This document shows positions 9,072 to 18,115 of a stretch of 64,000 nt of DNA, piece after piece (within the stretch, counting starts at the first letter, position 1; each line of letters opens with the position of its first letter). This DNA comes from Acidovorax sp. NCPPB 3576 (GTDB lineage Bacteria; Pseudomonadota; Gammaproteobacteria; Burkholderiales; Burkholderiaceae_C). The notes beneath the pieces were generated by a model. It searched no databases. It was not told the origin of the DNA and worked only from the letters and a program-made list of their open reading frames with translations. Location: the NCBI RefSeq assembly GCF_028473605.1, contig NZ_CP097267.1, positions 1,244,501-1,308,500 on the forward strand, given 5' to 3'. The position numbers and the translations under genes were made by a program.

Positions 9072-10556
9072 ATGATGCCGATGACGACGAACTGGAAAAA
9101 TCTGCAATCGTGCGCCGTGGCCGTCGCGATGGCATTGACCGCTGCCTCTGCAGCCATGCCGGCCAACGTGTTGGCGCAAACGCCTGCGCCCACCGTGCGG
9201 GGCCTACCGGATTTCACGGATTTGGTGGATCAGGTGGGGCCGTCGGTGGTCAACATCCGTACGCTGGAGAAGGCAACGGAGCGTGCCGGCCCGAACGCCA
9301 TGGACGAGGAGATGCTCGAATTCTTCCGCCGTTTTGGCGTGCCTGTGCCGCCCAATGCACAACGCCAGCAGCGCCCTCGGGCGCAGCCCGAAGAAGAGCA
9401 GCCGCGCGGCGTGGGCTCTGGCTTCATCCTCACGCAAGACGGCTATGTGATGACCAACGCGCACGTGGTGGAGGGCGCGGACGAAGTCATCGTCACGTTG
9501 ACCGACAAGCGCGAATTCAAGGCCAAGATCGTGGGCGCCGACAAGCGCACCGACGTGGCAGTGGTCAAGATCGAGGCCACCGGGTTGCCGGCCGTGAAGG
9601 TGGGCGACCTCAACCGCCTGCGGGTCGGTGAATGGGTCATGGCGATCGGCTCGCCCTTCGGGCTTGAAAATTCGGTGACCGCAGGCATCGTCAGCGCCAA
9701 GCAGCGCGACACGGGCGACTACCTGCCTTTCATTCAGACGGACGTGGCGATCAACCCAGGCAACTCCGGCGGTCCGCTGATCAACATGCGTGGCGAGGTG
9801 GTGGGCATCAACAGCCAGATCTATTCGCGCTCGGGCGGCTTCATGGGGATTTCCTTTGCCATCCCGATGGATGAGGCCATCCGTGTCAGCGATCAGTTGC
9901 GTGCCACCGGGCGTGTGACGCGCGGGCGCATTGGCGTTCAGATCGGGCCAGTCACCAAGGATGTGGCCGAGTCGATCGGCCTGGGCAAGCCACAGGGCGC
10001 GCTCGTGAGCGGGGTGGAGGCAGGATCGCCCGCTGACAAGGCCGGCGTGGAGGCGGGCGACATCATCACGAAATTCGATGGCAAAACCATTGAAAAAACT
10101 GCCGACCTGCCGCGTCTGGTGGGCAATACCAAGCCCGGCAACAAGAGCACGGTGACGGTGTTCCGCCGCGGTACTACCAAGGATCTGTCCATCACCGTGG
10201 CCGAGATCGAGCCGGATGACAAGCCGGTGGCAAGCAAAGGCGGGGAGCGTGAAAGCGCGAAACCCAAGCCATCGCCTGCGGCCCAGCAACTGGGCCTGTC
10301 GGTCGCCGATCTGACCGACGCGCAGAAGAAGGAGCTGAAGCTCAAAGGCGGGATCCGCGTCAATGCAGCCACCGAAGCAGCCGCGCGTGCAGGCCTTCGC
10401 GAAGGGGATGTGATTCTTTCCATCGCTAACATCGAGGTGGCCAACCTCAAGGACTTCGAGGCAGCCCTGGCCAAAGCGGACAAGAGCAAGCCCATCAATG
10501 TGCTGTTCCGCCGTGGTGAGTGGGCCCAATACGCGTTGATCCGGCCGGCACGCTAG
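9072..10556 (+). CDS. mucD: Periplasmic serine protease MucD (DegP/HtrA family)
   Basis: A 494-residue HtrA protease. A signal peptide ends near ANVLAQ, the trypsin-like triad is His131 (TNAHVV), Asp161 (DKRTDVAVV) and Ser232 (NPGNSGGPL), and two C-terminal PDZ domains follow. It degrades misfolded envelope proteins and dampens the sigma-E response. The start is the ATG preceded by AGAAAGAACG. The gap from rseB is 135 bases and no rseC gene is present. Confidence 0.94.
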   Translation: MMPMTTNWKNLQSCAVAVAMALTAASAAMPANVLAQTPAPTVRGLPDFTDLVDQVGPSVVNIRTLEKATERAGPNAMDEEMLEFFRRFGVPVPPNAQRQQRPRAQPEEEQPRGVGSGFILTQDGYVMTNAHVVEGADEVIVTLTDKREFKAKIVGADKRTDVAVVKIEATGLPAVKVGDLNRLRVGEWVMAIGSPFGLENSVTAGIVSAKQRDTGDYLPFIQTDVAINPGNSGGPLINMRGEVVGINSQIYSRSGGFMGISFAIPMDEAIRVSDQLRATGRVTRGRIGVQIGPVTKDVAESIGLGKPQGALVSGVEAGSPADKAGVEAGDIITKFDGKTIEKTADLPRLVGNTKPGNKSTVTVFRRGTTKDLSITVAEIEPDDKPVASKGGERESAKPKPSPAAQQLGLSVADLTDAQKKELKLKGGIRVNAATEAAARAGLREGDVILSIANIEVANLKDFEAALAKADKSKPINVLFRRGEWAQYALIRPAR

Positions 10557-10567
10557 ACGGTTCGGGC

Positions 10568-10591
10568 AAAGCCCCACCCCAAACTGGGGAT
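10568..10591 (+). terminator. Terminator after mucD
   Basis: AAAGCCCCA pairs with TTGGGGCTTT eleven bases past the mucD stop, followed by a short T-rich tail. An inner CCCC/GGGG pair extends the stem. It probably ends the rpoE-rseA-rseB-mucD transcript. Confidence 0.7.
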
Positions 10592-10719
10592 TGGGGCTTT
10601 TGCGCAGTCAATCGGACGTGCGATGAGGTGTTTTTGCGCGCCATTTCCATTGATCGTTTTCGATAGAATGGCAGCTGTTTTTTCAGCTTAAAGGCATATC
10701 GAAGGGGGCGGTATTCACC

Positions 10720-10803
10720 ATGTGGGATGGTATTAAGCCATGCACAGGTGATCCACAGTTCGCCCACAAGTTATTCCAGAAGTTGAATGCGTTTTGTGAA
10801 TAA
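10720..10803 (+). CDS. Candidate 27-codon ORF in the mucD-lepA gap
   Basis: ATG TGG GAT ... TGT GAA TAA encodes 27 residues beginning MWDGIKPCTGDPQ. A purine-rich gaaggggg lies about eleven bases upstream, slightly far for an ideal Shine-Dalgarno. TAGAAT at 10664-10669 could be a -10, but the -35 is poor. The last codons overlap DnaA-box-like sites, so either the ORF or the boxes may be accidental. I know no family for it. Confidence 0.2.
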   Translation: MWDGIKPCTGDPQFAHKLFQKLNAFCE

Positions 10804-10814
10804 GCTGTGTATAA
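10749..10814. promoter_or_regulatory. Cluster of DnaA-box-like sites
   Basis: On the minus strand TTATTCACA (10795-10803) and TTATACACA (10806-10814) both match the TTATNCACA box exactly and are separated by two bases. On the plus strand TGATCCACA (10749-10757) has one mismatch. The cluster lies in a 450-base noncoding gap. Function as a DnaA titration or regulatory site is inferred only from the motifs. Confidence 0.35.
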
Positions 10815-10890
10815 AATACCCGTTGCAAGGCGGCAACGACCTTTGAGCCTTGTCGGGCAGACTTTTCCTCTCGGCCTTTTTGCCTACAAT

Positions 10891-10962
10891 GAAGTTCCAA
10901 CCATCGCAGTTGCCAAATGATTGTTGGTTCAGGGCGCGTCACCATTTGACGCGCCCTTTTTT
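10891..10962 (+). ncRNA. Candidate small RNA or lepA leader ending in a terminator
   Basis: TACAAT at 10885-10890 is a plausible -10. Downstream, ccaac/gttgg (10897-10901 with 10923-10927) can form a weak hairpin, followed by a perfect ten-pair stem GGGCGCGTCA/TGACGCGCCC (10932-10941 with 10947-10956) and six T. The terminator is strong; the RNA itself is inferred. It may be an independent RNA of about 70 bases, or an attenuator ahead of lepA, whose ATG lies 45 bases further on. Confidence 0.35.
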
Positions 10963-11006
10963 CTTGTGCGGTCCGTTTTAATTCAATCACTTGTCGCTTT
11001 CCCTTG

Positions 11007-12815
11007 ATGAACCACATCAGAAATTTTTCCATCATTGCGCACATCGACCACGGCAAATCGACCTTGGCGGATCGCTTGATTCAGCGCTGCGGCGGGCTTG
11101 CCGAGCGTGAAATGGAAGCCCAGGTGCTCGACTCGATGGACATCGAAAAAGAGCGTGGGATAACCATCAAGGCACAGACGGCGGCACTGCAGTACAAGGC
11201 GCTCGATGGTCAGATCTACAACCTCAATCTGATCGACACGCCCGGCCACGTGGACTTCTCGTATGAAGTCTCGCGTTCGCTGTCGGCCTGCGAAGGCGCT
11301 CTGCTGGTGGTCGATGCATCGCAAGGCGTGGAGGCCCAGACCGTCGCCAACTGCTACACCGCGCTGGACCTCGGCGTGGAAGTGTTGCCTGTGCTGAACA
11401 AGATGGATCTGCCAAACGCCGATCCCGATAACGCGAAGGCCGAAGTCGAGGACGTGATCGGCATCGACGCGACCGATGCGATTCCATGTTCCGCCAAGAC
11501 GGGCCTGGGCATCGACGAGATTCTCGAAGCCATCGTAGCCAAGGTGCCTGCGCCGCGTGGCCAGCCCAGCGGCCCGCTGCGCGCGATGATCATCGACAGC
11601 TGGTTCGATTCTTACGTCGGTGTCGTGATGCTGGTGCGCGTGGTCGATGGCCGCCTGCTCAAGGGCGAGCGCTTCAAGATGATGGCCAGCGGCGCCGTGT
11701 ACAACGCCGACAACTTGGGTGTTTTCACTCCCGCCAACGAATCGCGCAATTCGCTCGATGCCGGCCAGGTGGGCTACATCATTGCCGGCATCAAAGAGCT
11801 GCAGGCCGCCAAGGTGGGCGACACCATCACGCTGGAAAAGAAGCTGCCCAACAATGCGGGCCCGGCCACCGAAGCGCTGCCGGGCTTCAAGGAAATCCAG
11901 CCTCAGGTGTTCGCGGGCCTGTACCCGACCGAAGCGAGCGAATACGACTCGCTGCGCGATGCGCTGGAAAAGCTCAAGCTCAACGACGCATCGCTGCACT
12001 ACGAGCCCGAAGTCAGCCAGGCGCTGGGCTTCGGCTTTCGCTGTGGCTTCCTGGGCCTGCTGCACATGGAGATCGTGCAGGAACGCCTGGAGCGCGAGTT
12101 CGACCAGGACCTGATCACGACCGCGCCCAGCGTGGTCTATCAGGTGGTCAAGGCCGATGGCGAAGTGGTGATGGTCGAGAACCCTTCCAAGATGCCCGAC
12201 CAGGGCCGCCTGGAAGAGGTGCGCGAGCCCATCGTGACGGTGCATCTCTACATGCCGCAGGACTACGTCGGCCCGGTGATGACGCTGGCCAACCAGAAGC
12301 GCGGCGTGCAGATGAATATGGCCTACCACGGCCGACAGGTCATGCTGACCTATGAGATGCCGCTGGGCGAGATCGTGCTGGACTTCTTCGACAAGCTCAA
12401 GTCGGTGTCGCGCGGCTATGCGTCGATGGACTACGAATTCAAAGAGTACCGCGCCTCCGACGTGGTGAAGGTGGACATCCTGCTCAACGGCGAGAAGGTC
12501 GATGCGCTGTCCATCATCGTGCACCGTTCGCAGTCCCAGTACCGCGGCCGGGCCGTGGTGGCCAAGATGCGCGAGATCATCAGCCGCCAGATGTACGACG
12601 TGGCCATTCAGGCGGCGATCGGCGCGAACATCATCGCGCGCGAAACCATCAAGGCGCTGCGCAAGAACGTGCTGGCAAAATGCTACGGCGGCGACGTCAG
12701 CCGCAAGCGCAAGCTTCTCGAAAAACAAAAAGCAGGCAAAAAACGCATGAAGCAGATCGGTTCGGTGGAAGTGCCCCAGGAAGCGTTCCTGGCGATTTTG
12801 CAGGTGGAAGACTGA
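11007..12815 (+). CDS. lepA: Elongation factor 4 (LepA)
   Basis: A 602-residue translational GTPase, the usual LepA length. G1 is [10 protein letters not shown]3 DTPGHVDF, G4 NKMDLP, and the C-terminal LepA-specific domain contains [20 protein letters not shown]. It remodels translating ribosomes under stress. ATG 11007 was chosen over TTG 11004 immediately before it. Two bases or fewer separate it from lepB, the classic lepA-lepB pair. Confidence 0.97.
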   Translation: MNHIRNFSIIAHIDHGKSTLADRLIQRCGGLAEREMEAQVLDSMDIEKERGITIKAQTAALQYKALDGQIYNLNLIDTPGHVDFSYEVSRSLSACEGALLVVDASQGVEAQTVANCYTALDLGVEVLPVLNKMDLPNADPDNAKAEVEDVIGIDATDAIPCSAKTGLGIDEILEAIVAKVPAPRGQPSGPLRAMIIDSWFDSYVGVVMLVRVVDGRLLKGERFKMMASGAVYNADNLGVFTPANESRNSLDAGQVGYIIAGIKELQAAKVGDTITLEKKLPNNAGPATEALPGFKEIQPQVFAGLYPTEASEYDSLRDALEKLKLNDASLHYEPEVSQALGFGFRCGFLGLLHMEIVQERLEREFDQDLITTAPSVVYQVVKADGEVVMVENPSKMPDQGRLEEVREPIVTVHLYMPQDYVGPVMTLANQKRGVQMNMAYHGRQVMLTYEMPLGEIVLDFFDKLKSVSRGYASMDYEFKEYRASDVVKVDILLNGEKVDALSIIVHRSQSQYRGRAVVAKMREIISRQMYDVAIQAAIGANIIARETIKALRKNVLAKCYGGDVSRKRKLLEKQKAGKKRMKQIGSVEVPQEAFLAILQVED

Positions 12816-12816
12816 C

Positions 12817-13791
12817 ATGCAAGCCATGCAATACGTGACCTCCCTGATCCTTGCCGCTTTCGTGGCCTATGTCGGTGCGTGGTACTTGGGTGCCATCGAA
12901 GGCAACTTCGCGTTGCTGCTGTTCCTGGCCACCTTGGTGACGGGCGCCTACTGGCTGGCCGAGCGGCTGGTCTTTTTGCCGCGCCGCCGCAGGGCCGCGC
13001 AGGCGATCGAAAACGCCGCGGTACAGCGCCGCGCCGAGCTGGACCGCATGGGCATCCAGAAGGTCGATGGCGACGTGCAAGAGGCCAAGGACCGCATCCT
13101 GATGCAGCCGTGGTGGCTGGACTGGACCGCCGGCCTGTTCCCGGTGATCGCCGTGGTGTTCTTTTTGCGCTCCTTCCTGTTCGAGCCGTTCAAGATTCCT
13201 TCGGGCTCGATGATTCCCACGCTGCTGGTGGGCGACCTGATCCTGGTGAACAAGTTCACCTATGGCATTCGCCTGCCGGTGGTCAACACCAAGCTCACGC
13301 AGGGCAATGCGCCCCAGCGCGGCGACGTGATGGTGTTCCGCTACCCGCCGCAGCCCAGCATGGACTACATCAAGCGCGTGGTGGGCGTGCCCGGCGACGA
13401 GATCGCCTACCTGAACAAGCGCCTGACGGTGAACGGCCAGCCGGTGGAAACCACCGCCGTGCCCGACTTCTTCGACGAAGACACGATGCGCTACTTCAAG
13501 CAGTTCGAAGAGCAGTTGGGCGACCACCGCCACCGCATCATCAACAACGCCGACGTGCCGGCTTTCGTGCAGGGCGCCAGCGATTTCGCAAACCGCCAGA
13601 ACTGCCGCTACAGCGTCGAGGGGGTGGTGTGCAAGGTGCCCGAGGGCCACTATTTCATGATGGGCGACAACCGGGACAACTCGCTGGATTCGCGCTACTG
13701 GGGTTTTGTGCCGGACGCCAACATCGTGGGCAAGGCCTTCTTCGTCTGGATGAATTTCAGCAGCCCCAAGCGCATCGGCCCGTTCCGTTGA
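12817..13791 (+). CDS. lepB: Signal peptidase I
   Basis: A 324-residue inner-membrane protease that removes signal peptides from exported proteins. Two N-terminal membrane segments (about 6-25 and 30-50) and a third near 107-122 precede the catalytic domain. The Ser-Lys dyad is Ser131 (PSGSMIPTLL) and Lys186 (DYIKRVVG), and box E MGDNRDNSLDSRYWG is intact. It follows lepA by one base. Confidence 0.96.
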   Translation: MQAMQYVTSLILAAFVAYVGAWYLGAIEGNFALLLFLATLVTGAYWLAERLVFLPRRRRAAQAIENAAVQRRAELDRMGIQKVDGDVQEAKDRILMQPWWLDWTAGLFPVIAVVFFLRSFLFEPFKIPSGSMIPTLLVGDLILVNKFTYGIRLPVVNTKLTQGNAPQRGDVMVFRYPPQPSMDYIKRVVGVPGDEIAYLNKRLTVNGQPVETTAVPDFFDEDTMRYFKQFEEQLGDHRHRIINNADVPAFVQGASDFANRQNCRYSVEGVVCKVPEGHYFMMGDNRDNSLDSRYWGFVPDANIVGKAFFVWMNFSSPKRIGPFR

Positions 13792-13845
13792 GCCCCCGGC
13801 CTCGCACGTTTCACCATCGCCCATACCTAAGAGGGATAGATCACC

Positions 13846-14211
13846 ATGGCATTGCACCGCACCGCGAGCCGCGCACACCAGCGCGGCCTGTCGTTCATCG
13901 GACTGATTTTTGTCGGCCTGCTGGCAGTGGCCGCGTTCGCCATCGGTGGGCAGTCGGTGCCGATCTTCCTGGAGTACCAGGCGATCAACAAGGCGGCGAA
14001 CAAGGCTGCGCGAGAGGGCAGTTCGGTGCCCGAAGTGCGCGCCATCTTCGACCGTGCCGGCGCGATCGACAACATCAGTTCGATCCAGGGCAAGGACCTC
14101 GAAGTGACCAAGCGCAACGACAAGATCGTCGTGTCGTTCAGCTACTCGCGCGAGATCGCCCTGGCCGGCCCGGCCTATCTCGTGTACCGATTCCAAGAAC
14201 AGACCAAGTAA
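13846..14211 (+). CDS. DUF4845 domain membrane protein
   Basis: A 121-residue protein with an N-terminal membrane anchor (GLSFIGLIFVGLLAVAAFAIGG, about 14-35) and a short extracytoplasmic domain. RGLSFIGLIFV and YRFQEQTK are features of DUF4845 proteins, which are regularly encoded between lepB and rnc in betaproteobacteria. The function is unknown. agaggga before the ATG is a good ribosome site. rnc starts nine bases after its stop. Confidence 0.8.
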   Translation: MALHRTASRAHQRGLSFIGLIFVGLLAVAAFAIGGQSVPIFLEYQAINKAANKAAREGSSVPEVRAIFDRAGAIDNISSIQGKDLEVTKRNDKIVVSFSYSREIALAGPAYLVYRFQEQTK

Positions 14212-14219
14212 TCAAATAG

Positions 14220-14903
14220 GTGCAGCCCAGTCTTTCCGCACTGCAGGACCGCCTGCAGCATGCCTTCTCCGATCCTTCGCTGCTGCAGCGCGCCATCACG
14301 CACCGCAGCTTTTCCGCCGACCACAACGAACGCCTGGAGTTTCTCGGCGATTCCGTCCTCAGCCTGGCGGTGTCCAGCCTGCTGTACCAGCGCCTGCGCG
14401 ACTTGCCCGAAGGCGATCTGTCCCGCGTGCGGGCCAATCTGGTCCGGCAGGAAACCCTGCACGAACTGGCGTTGCGGCTGAAGCTGCCCGATGTGCTGCG
14501 CCTGGGCGAGGGCGAGGCCAAATCGGGCGGAAAGCTGCGGCCGTCCATCCTGGCAGATGCGCTGGAGGCCCTCATCGGTGCGGTGTATCTCGATGCCGGC
14601 TACCTGCAGGCCGAGGCCCTGGTGCACCGGCTCTTCCAGAATGTGGAGATCAATCCCCAGATGGAGGCGGCCGCGAAAGACCCCAAAACCGCGTTGCAGG
14701 AGTGGCTGCAGGGTCGCAAAATGAAGGTGCCGCAGTACCGGGTCGTCGGTACGGTGGGGGCTGCGCACCGCCAGACCTTCGATGTGGAGTGCGAAATCTC
14801 CGAAATGGGACTGACCGAACGCGGTATCGGCGGCTCGCGCCGCGCGGGTGAGCAGGCTGCGGCAGCAGCCATGCTGGCCCTATTGAAAGCAAAGAATCCA
14901 TGA
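14220..14903 (+). CDS. rnc: Ribonuclease III
   Basis: A 227-residue double-strand-specific endoribonuclease for rRNA and mRNA processing. The catalytic signature [11 protein letters not shown] lies at residues 36-46, with [13 protein letters not shown] further on, then a dsRNA-binding domain from about 155. Translation appears to start at GTG 14220. Its TGA overlaps the era start (ATGA), the conserved rnc-era coupling. Confidence 0.96.
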   Translation: MQPSLSALQDRLQHAFSDPSLLQRAITHRSFSADHNERLEFLGDSVLSLAVSSLLYQRLRDLPEGDLSRVRANLVRQETLHELALRLKLPDVLRLGEGEAKSGGKLRPSILADALEALIGAVYLDAGYLQAEALVHRLFQNVEINPQMEAAAKDPKTALQEWLQGRKMKVPQYRVVGTVGAAHRQTFDVECEISEMGLTERGIGGSRRAGEQAAAAAMLALLKAKNP

Positions 14904-15916
14904 ATGAAGACGCTACAAAAAATGTAGCTGGCGGCGCAGATTTATCCAGCGCTGGCGGCCAAAATGACCTGGAGGCCATGCTGGCTGCCGCCAAGCCGGC
15001 GAGTGCGCCGGTGGATGCCACGGGCCAGCGCTGCGGCCTGATCGCGATCGTGGGAAAACCCAACGTGGGCAAGTCCACGCTGCTCAACGCCCTGGTGGGG
15101 CAGAAGATCAGCATCACCTCGCGCAAGGCGCAGACCACGCGCCACCGGATCACCGGCATCCGCACGATGGAGCAGACGCAGTTCGTGTTTGTCGACACGC
15201 CCGGTTTCCAGACCAAGCACAGCACGGCGCTCAACAAGTCGCTCAACAAGACGGTGATGGGCGCTATCGGCGATGTGGACCTGATTCTGTTCGTGGTCGA
15301 GGCCGGCAGCTTCACCTTGGCTGACGCCAAGGTGCTGTCTCTGTTCAAGCCGGGCATCCCCACGCTGCTGATCGCCAACAAGCTCGACACGGTGCATCGC
15401 CGCGCTGAAATCGCGCCTTGGCTCAAAAGCATGCAGGAGCGCCATCCCTTCGCCGAGTTCGTGCCCATGTCGGCCAAGAACAAGGGCGACATCGAGCGCC
15501 TGTTCGGCATCTGCGCCAAGTACCTGCCCGAGCAGGCGTGGTGGTATGCCCAGGACGAACTCACCGACCGCAGCGAAAAATTCCTGGCCTCGGAGACCGT
15601 GCGCGAGAAGCTGTTCCGCTTCACGGGGGACGAGTTGCCCTACACCTCGACCGTCATCATCGACAAGTTCGAGGAAGAAAAGGGCAAGACCAAGAGCCGC
15701 ATGATCCGCATCGCCGCCACCATCGTGGTGGAACGCGACGGTCACAAGGCCATGGTGATCGGTGAGAAGGGCGAGCGCCTCAAGCGCATCGGCACCGAGG
15801 CGCGGCAGGAGCTGGAAAAGCTCATGGACGCCAAGGTGTTCATCGAGATCTGGGTCAAGGTGCGCTCCGGCTGGGCCGACGACGAAGCGCGCGTGCGCTC
15901 GTTCGGGTATGAGTGA
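14900..15916 (+). CDS. era: GTPase Era
   Basis: A 338-residue GTPase that binds 16S rRNA during 30S assembly. G1 is GKPNVGKST (52-60), G3 DTPGF, G4 NKLD, and a C-terminal KH domain contains [13 protein letters not shown]. About 37 residues precede the GTPase fold compared with E. coli Era; residues 5-20 of this extension are encoded by a copy of the dispersed hairpin repeat. An alternative start just before the fold is not obvious. Confidence 0.95.
   Translation: MNEDATKNVAGGADLSSAGGQNDLEAMLAAAKPASAPVDATGQRCGLIAIVGKPNVGKSTLLNALVGQKISITSRKAQTTRHRITGIRTMEQTQFVFVDTPGFQTKHSTALNKSLNKTVMGAIGDVDLILFVVEAGSFTLADAKVLSLFKPGIPTLLIANKLDTVHRRAEIAPWLKSMQERHPFAEFVPMSAKNKGDIERLFGICAKYLPEQAWWYAQDELTDRSEKFLASETVREKLFRFTGDELPYTSTVIIDKFEEEKGKTKSRMIRIAATIVVERDGHKAMVIGEKGERLKRIGTEARQELEKLMDAKVFIEIWVKVRSGWADDEARVRSFGYE
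14912..14960 (+). repeat. Dispersed hairpin repeat inside the 5' end of era
   Basis: GCTACA-N5-TGTAGC (14912-14928) followed by the palindrome CCAGCGCTGG (14946-14955) and cggcc. These are the short and long arms of the repeat seen intergenically at 16019, 33867, 55398 and 60260. Here it is translated in frame as Era residues 5-20. Confidence 0.6.
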
Positions 15917-16018
15917 AAGTGAATTCGCCCTGGGCCGCTCCGGTGGACAAGGCGCAGCTTCCGGGCAATGGGGCCGGCATACGTGTGTTCCGGCGGCCTG
16001 ATCTGAAGAAACCCCCCT

Positions 16019-16062
16019 CCAGCGCATATCCATCAAGCGCTGGTTGCTATTGAAAGAATAGC
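16019..16062 (+). repeat. Dispersed hairpin repeat before recO
   Basis: CCAGCGC (16019-16025) pairs with GCGCTGG (16037-16043), followed by GCTATT/AATAGC (16046-16051 with 16057-16062), ending six bases before the recO ATG. Between era and recO it could act as a terminator or RNA-processing stem, though it lacks a T-run. Confidence 0.65.
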
Positions 16063-16067
16063 AATTC

Positions 16068-16847
16068 ATGGCTGCCCGCCGCATTGCCGACGAACCCGCC
16101 TATGTGCTGCATCGGTACGACTGGAGCGAATCCAGCCTGATCCTGGATGTGTTCACGCGGCACTACGGCCGGGTCGCGCTGGTGGCCAAGGGTGCCAAGA
16201 AGCCCACCTCCAACTTCCGTCCCGTGCTGCTGCCGCTGCAGCCTCTGCGGGTCACCTACACCCTGTCGGGCGATGGGCAGGGCGAGATCCATGCGCTCAA
16301 GGGTGCGGAGTGGGTGGGCGGGCACGTCATGCCCACGGGCGATGCGCTGCTGTCTGGCCTGTACCTCAACGAACTGCTGATGCGCCTGATGGCCCGCGAG
16401 GATGCCCATGCGCCCTTGTTCGATGCCTATGCCGGCGTGGTGCGGGTGCTGGGCAGCGAGCACGGCGATGCGCTCGAGCCCGTGCTGCGCAGCTTCGAGC
16501 TGCTGCTGCTGCGCGAGATCGGGCTGCTGCCCACCCTGGGGGCCGAAACGGTCACGCTGGCGCTTCTGCAGCCGACCACCCGATATACGTTGGTGGCCGA
16601 GGCCGGGCTGCGTGCCGCCACGGCCACCGACCGCGCCACGCTGGCCGGCACGCAGTGGCTTGCGCTGCAGCACGCGCTGGAAGCAGGCGAGGGCGCCAGC
16701 TACACCGCCACGCTGCGCGTGATCGCCCAGGCGGGCACGCCGATGTCGGCCGAACTCAAACCCCAGCTGCGCACGCTGCTGCAATACCATTGCGGCAGCC
16801 CGGTGCTGCGCACGCGCCAGCTCATGATGGACCTGCAATCGCTATGA
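16068..16847 (+). CDS. recO: DNA repair protein RecO
   Basis: A 259-residue recombination mediator that works with RecR to load RecA on SSB-coated DNA. The N-terminal OB-fold contains [34 protein letters not shown]. No zinc-finger cysteine set is evident, as in other proteobacterial RecO proteins. The ATG follows the repeat directly, leaving little room for a Shine-Dalgarno. Its end overlaps the pdxJ start by four bases. Confidence 0.93.
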   Translation: MAARRIADEPAYVLHRYDWSESSLILDVFTRHYGRVALVAKGAKKPTSNFRPVLLPLQPLRVTYTLSGDGQGEIHALKGAEWVGGHVMPTGDALLSGLYLNELLMRLMAREDAHAPLFDAYAGVVRVLGSEHGDALEPVLRSFELLLLREIGLLPTLGAETVTLALLQPTTRYTLVAEAGLRAATATDRATLAGTQWLALQHALEAGEGASYTATLRVIAQAGTPMSAELKPQLRTLLQYHCGSPVLRTRQLMMDLQSL

Positions 16848-17623
16848 CCCGTTCTTTTGCCGATCACACCCGCACCGCCCTGTCGGTCAACGTCAACAAG
16901 GTGGCCCTGGTGCGCAATACGCGCCATCTGGGCATTCCCAGCGTCACGCGCGCCGCGCTGCTGTGCCTGGAGGCGGGCGCCCAGGGCATCACAGTGCACC
17001 CCCGCCCCGACGAGCGCCACATCCGCGCGGGCGACGTGCACGACCTGGCCGCGCTGCTGAAAGCCTGGCCCGGCCGCGAATTCAACATCGAGGGCAATCC
17101 GTCGCAGAACCTGATGGATTTCATCCGCGAGGTGCGCCCCCAGCAGGCCACGTTCGTGCCCGACAGCGAAGACCAGTTCACCAGCGACCACGGCTGGAGC
17201 TTTCCGCAGGATGCCGAGCGGCTGGCGCCGCTGATCGCCGAATGCCGGCAGCTGGGCGTGCGCGTGAGCCTGTTCATGGACCCGCTCGCCGGGCAGATGG
17301 CCGCCGCCCGCGCGGCAGGCGCCGATCGCGTGGAGCTGTACACCGAGCCCTACGCCGCCGCCTGGGGCACCGACCGGCAGGCGGCGGAACTGGAGCGCTA
17401 CCGTGCGGCCGCCCAGGCCGCCCTGGATGCCGGCCTGGGCGTGAACGCCGGGCATGACCTGAACCGCGACAACCTGGCCGCCTTCGTGCAGGGTGTGCCG
17501 GGGCTGCTGGAGGTGTCCATCGGCCACGCGCTGATCGCCGACTCGCTGGAGCTGGGCTACGCCGCCACGGTGCAGGCCTACCAGCGCTGCATCGACGAAG
17601 GCATGGCAGCAAGATGCTCCTGA
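16844..17623 (+). CDS. pdxJ: Pyridoxine 5'-phosphate synthase
   Basis: A 259-residue TIM-barrel enzyme that condenses aminoacetone phosphate and deoxyxylulose phosphate to pyridoxine phosphate. [44 protein letters not shown] and VSIGHALI are family motifs. The ATG overlaps the recO stop (ATGA), and the next gene is acpS, the conserved recO-pdxJ-acpS order. Confidence 0.95.
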   Translation: MTRSFADHTRTALSVNVNKVALVRNTRHLGIPSVTRAALLCLEAGAQGITVHPRPDERHIRAGDVHDLAALLKAWPGREFNIEGNPSQNLMDFIREVRPQQATFVPDSEDQFTSDHGWSFPQDAERLAPLIAECRQLGVRVSLFMDPLAGQMAAARAAGADRVELYTEPYAAAWGTDRQAAELERYRAAAQAALDAGLGVNAGHDLNRDNLAAFVQGVPGLLEVSIGHALIADSLELGYAATVQAYQRCIDEGMAARCS

Positions 17624-17671
17624 TTTGATAGCAATATGCCGGCGATTTTCATGCCCTGGAGGCAGATTGGA
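17621..17671 (+). repeat. Variant repeat between pdxJ and acpS
   Basis: tttgatagcaatatgccgg followed by atgccctggaggc. A near copy (tttgatagcagcatgccgg ... atgcccttgaggc) lies inside the LysR gene at 47511-47550, and a third related stretch lies at 44303-44342. They look like a second form of the dispersed repeat. Confidence 0.5.
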
Positions 17672-17680
17672 CCCTGAACC

Positions 17681-18073
17681 ATGATCTACGGCATCGGCAC
17701 CGACATCTGCGATATTCGCCGCATCCGCGCCAGCCTGGAGCGCCATGGCGACCGCTTCGCCGAGAAGGTGCTGGCCGAGGGCGAGCTGGCCACCTGGCGC
17801 GAGCGCGGGGCGCGCTGGCCCGAACGCGGCGTGCGCTACCTCGCCACCCGGTTCTCGGCCAAGGAGGCCTTCAGCAAGGCCATCGGCATGGGCATGCGCA
17901 TGCCGATGACCTGGCGGCACTGCGAAGTGGCCAAGCTGCCCAGCGGGCAGCCAGTGATCGTGCTGCACGGCGCGCTCAAGGAATGGTTTGAGGCCCAGGG
18001 CCTGCAGTGCCACCTGAGCGTGACCGACGAATCCGACTACGCGGCGAGTTTTTGCGTGGTCGAAAAGAAATAA
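17681..18073 (+). CDS. acpS: Holo-ACP synthase
   Basis: A 130-residue phosphopantetheinyl transferase that activates AcpP (4427). [15 protein letters not shown] and [15 protein letters not shown] are the two magnesium and CoA-binding signatures. The C-terminus [20 protein letters not shown] is typical. It starts 57 bases after pdxJ. Confidence 0.95.
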   Translation: MIYGIGTDICDIRRIRASLERHGDRFAEKVLAEGELATWRERGARWPERGVRYLATRFSAKEAFSKAIGMGMRMPMTWRHCEVAKLPSGQPVIVLHGALKEWFEAQGLQCHLSVTDESDYAASFCVVEKK

Positions 18074-18089
18074 GGCACCACCGCAATGC

Positions 18090-18112
18090 GGTATTGCTTT
18101 GATTGCTATTAA
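18090..18112 (+). repeat. Short repeat arm between acpS and nagZ
   Basis: gtattgctttgattgctatt resembles the short-arm module of the dispersed repeat, close to the nagZ start. The inverted symmetry is poor, so this copy is degenerate. Confidence 0.3.
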
Positions 18113-18115
18113 AAA

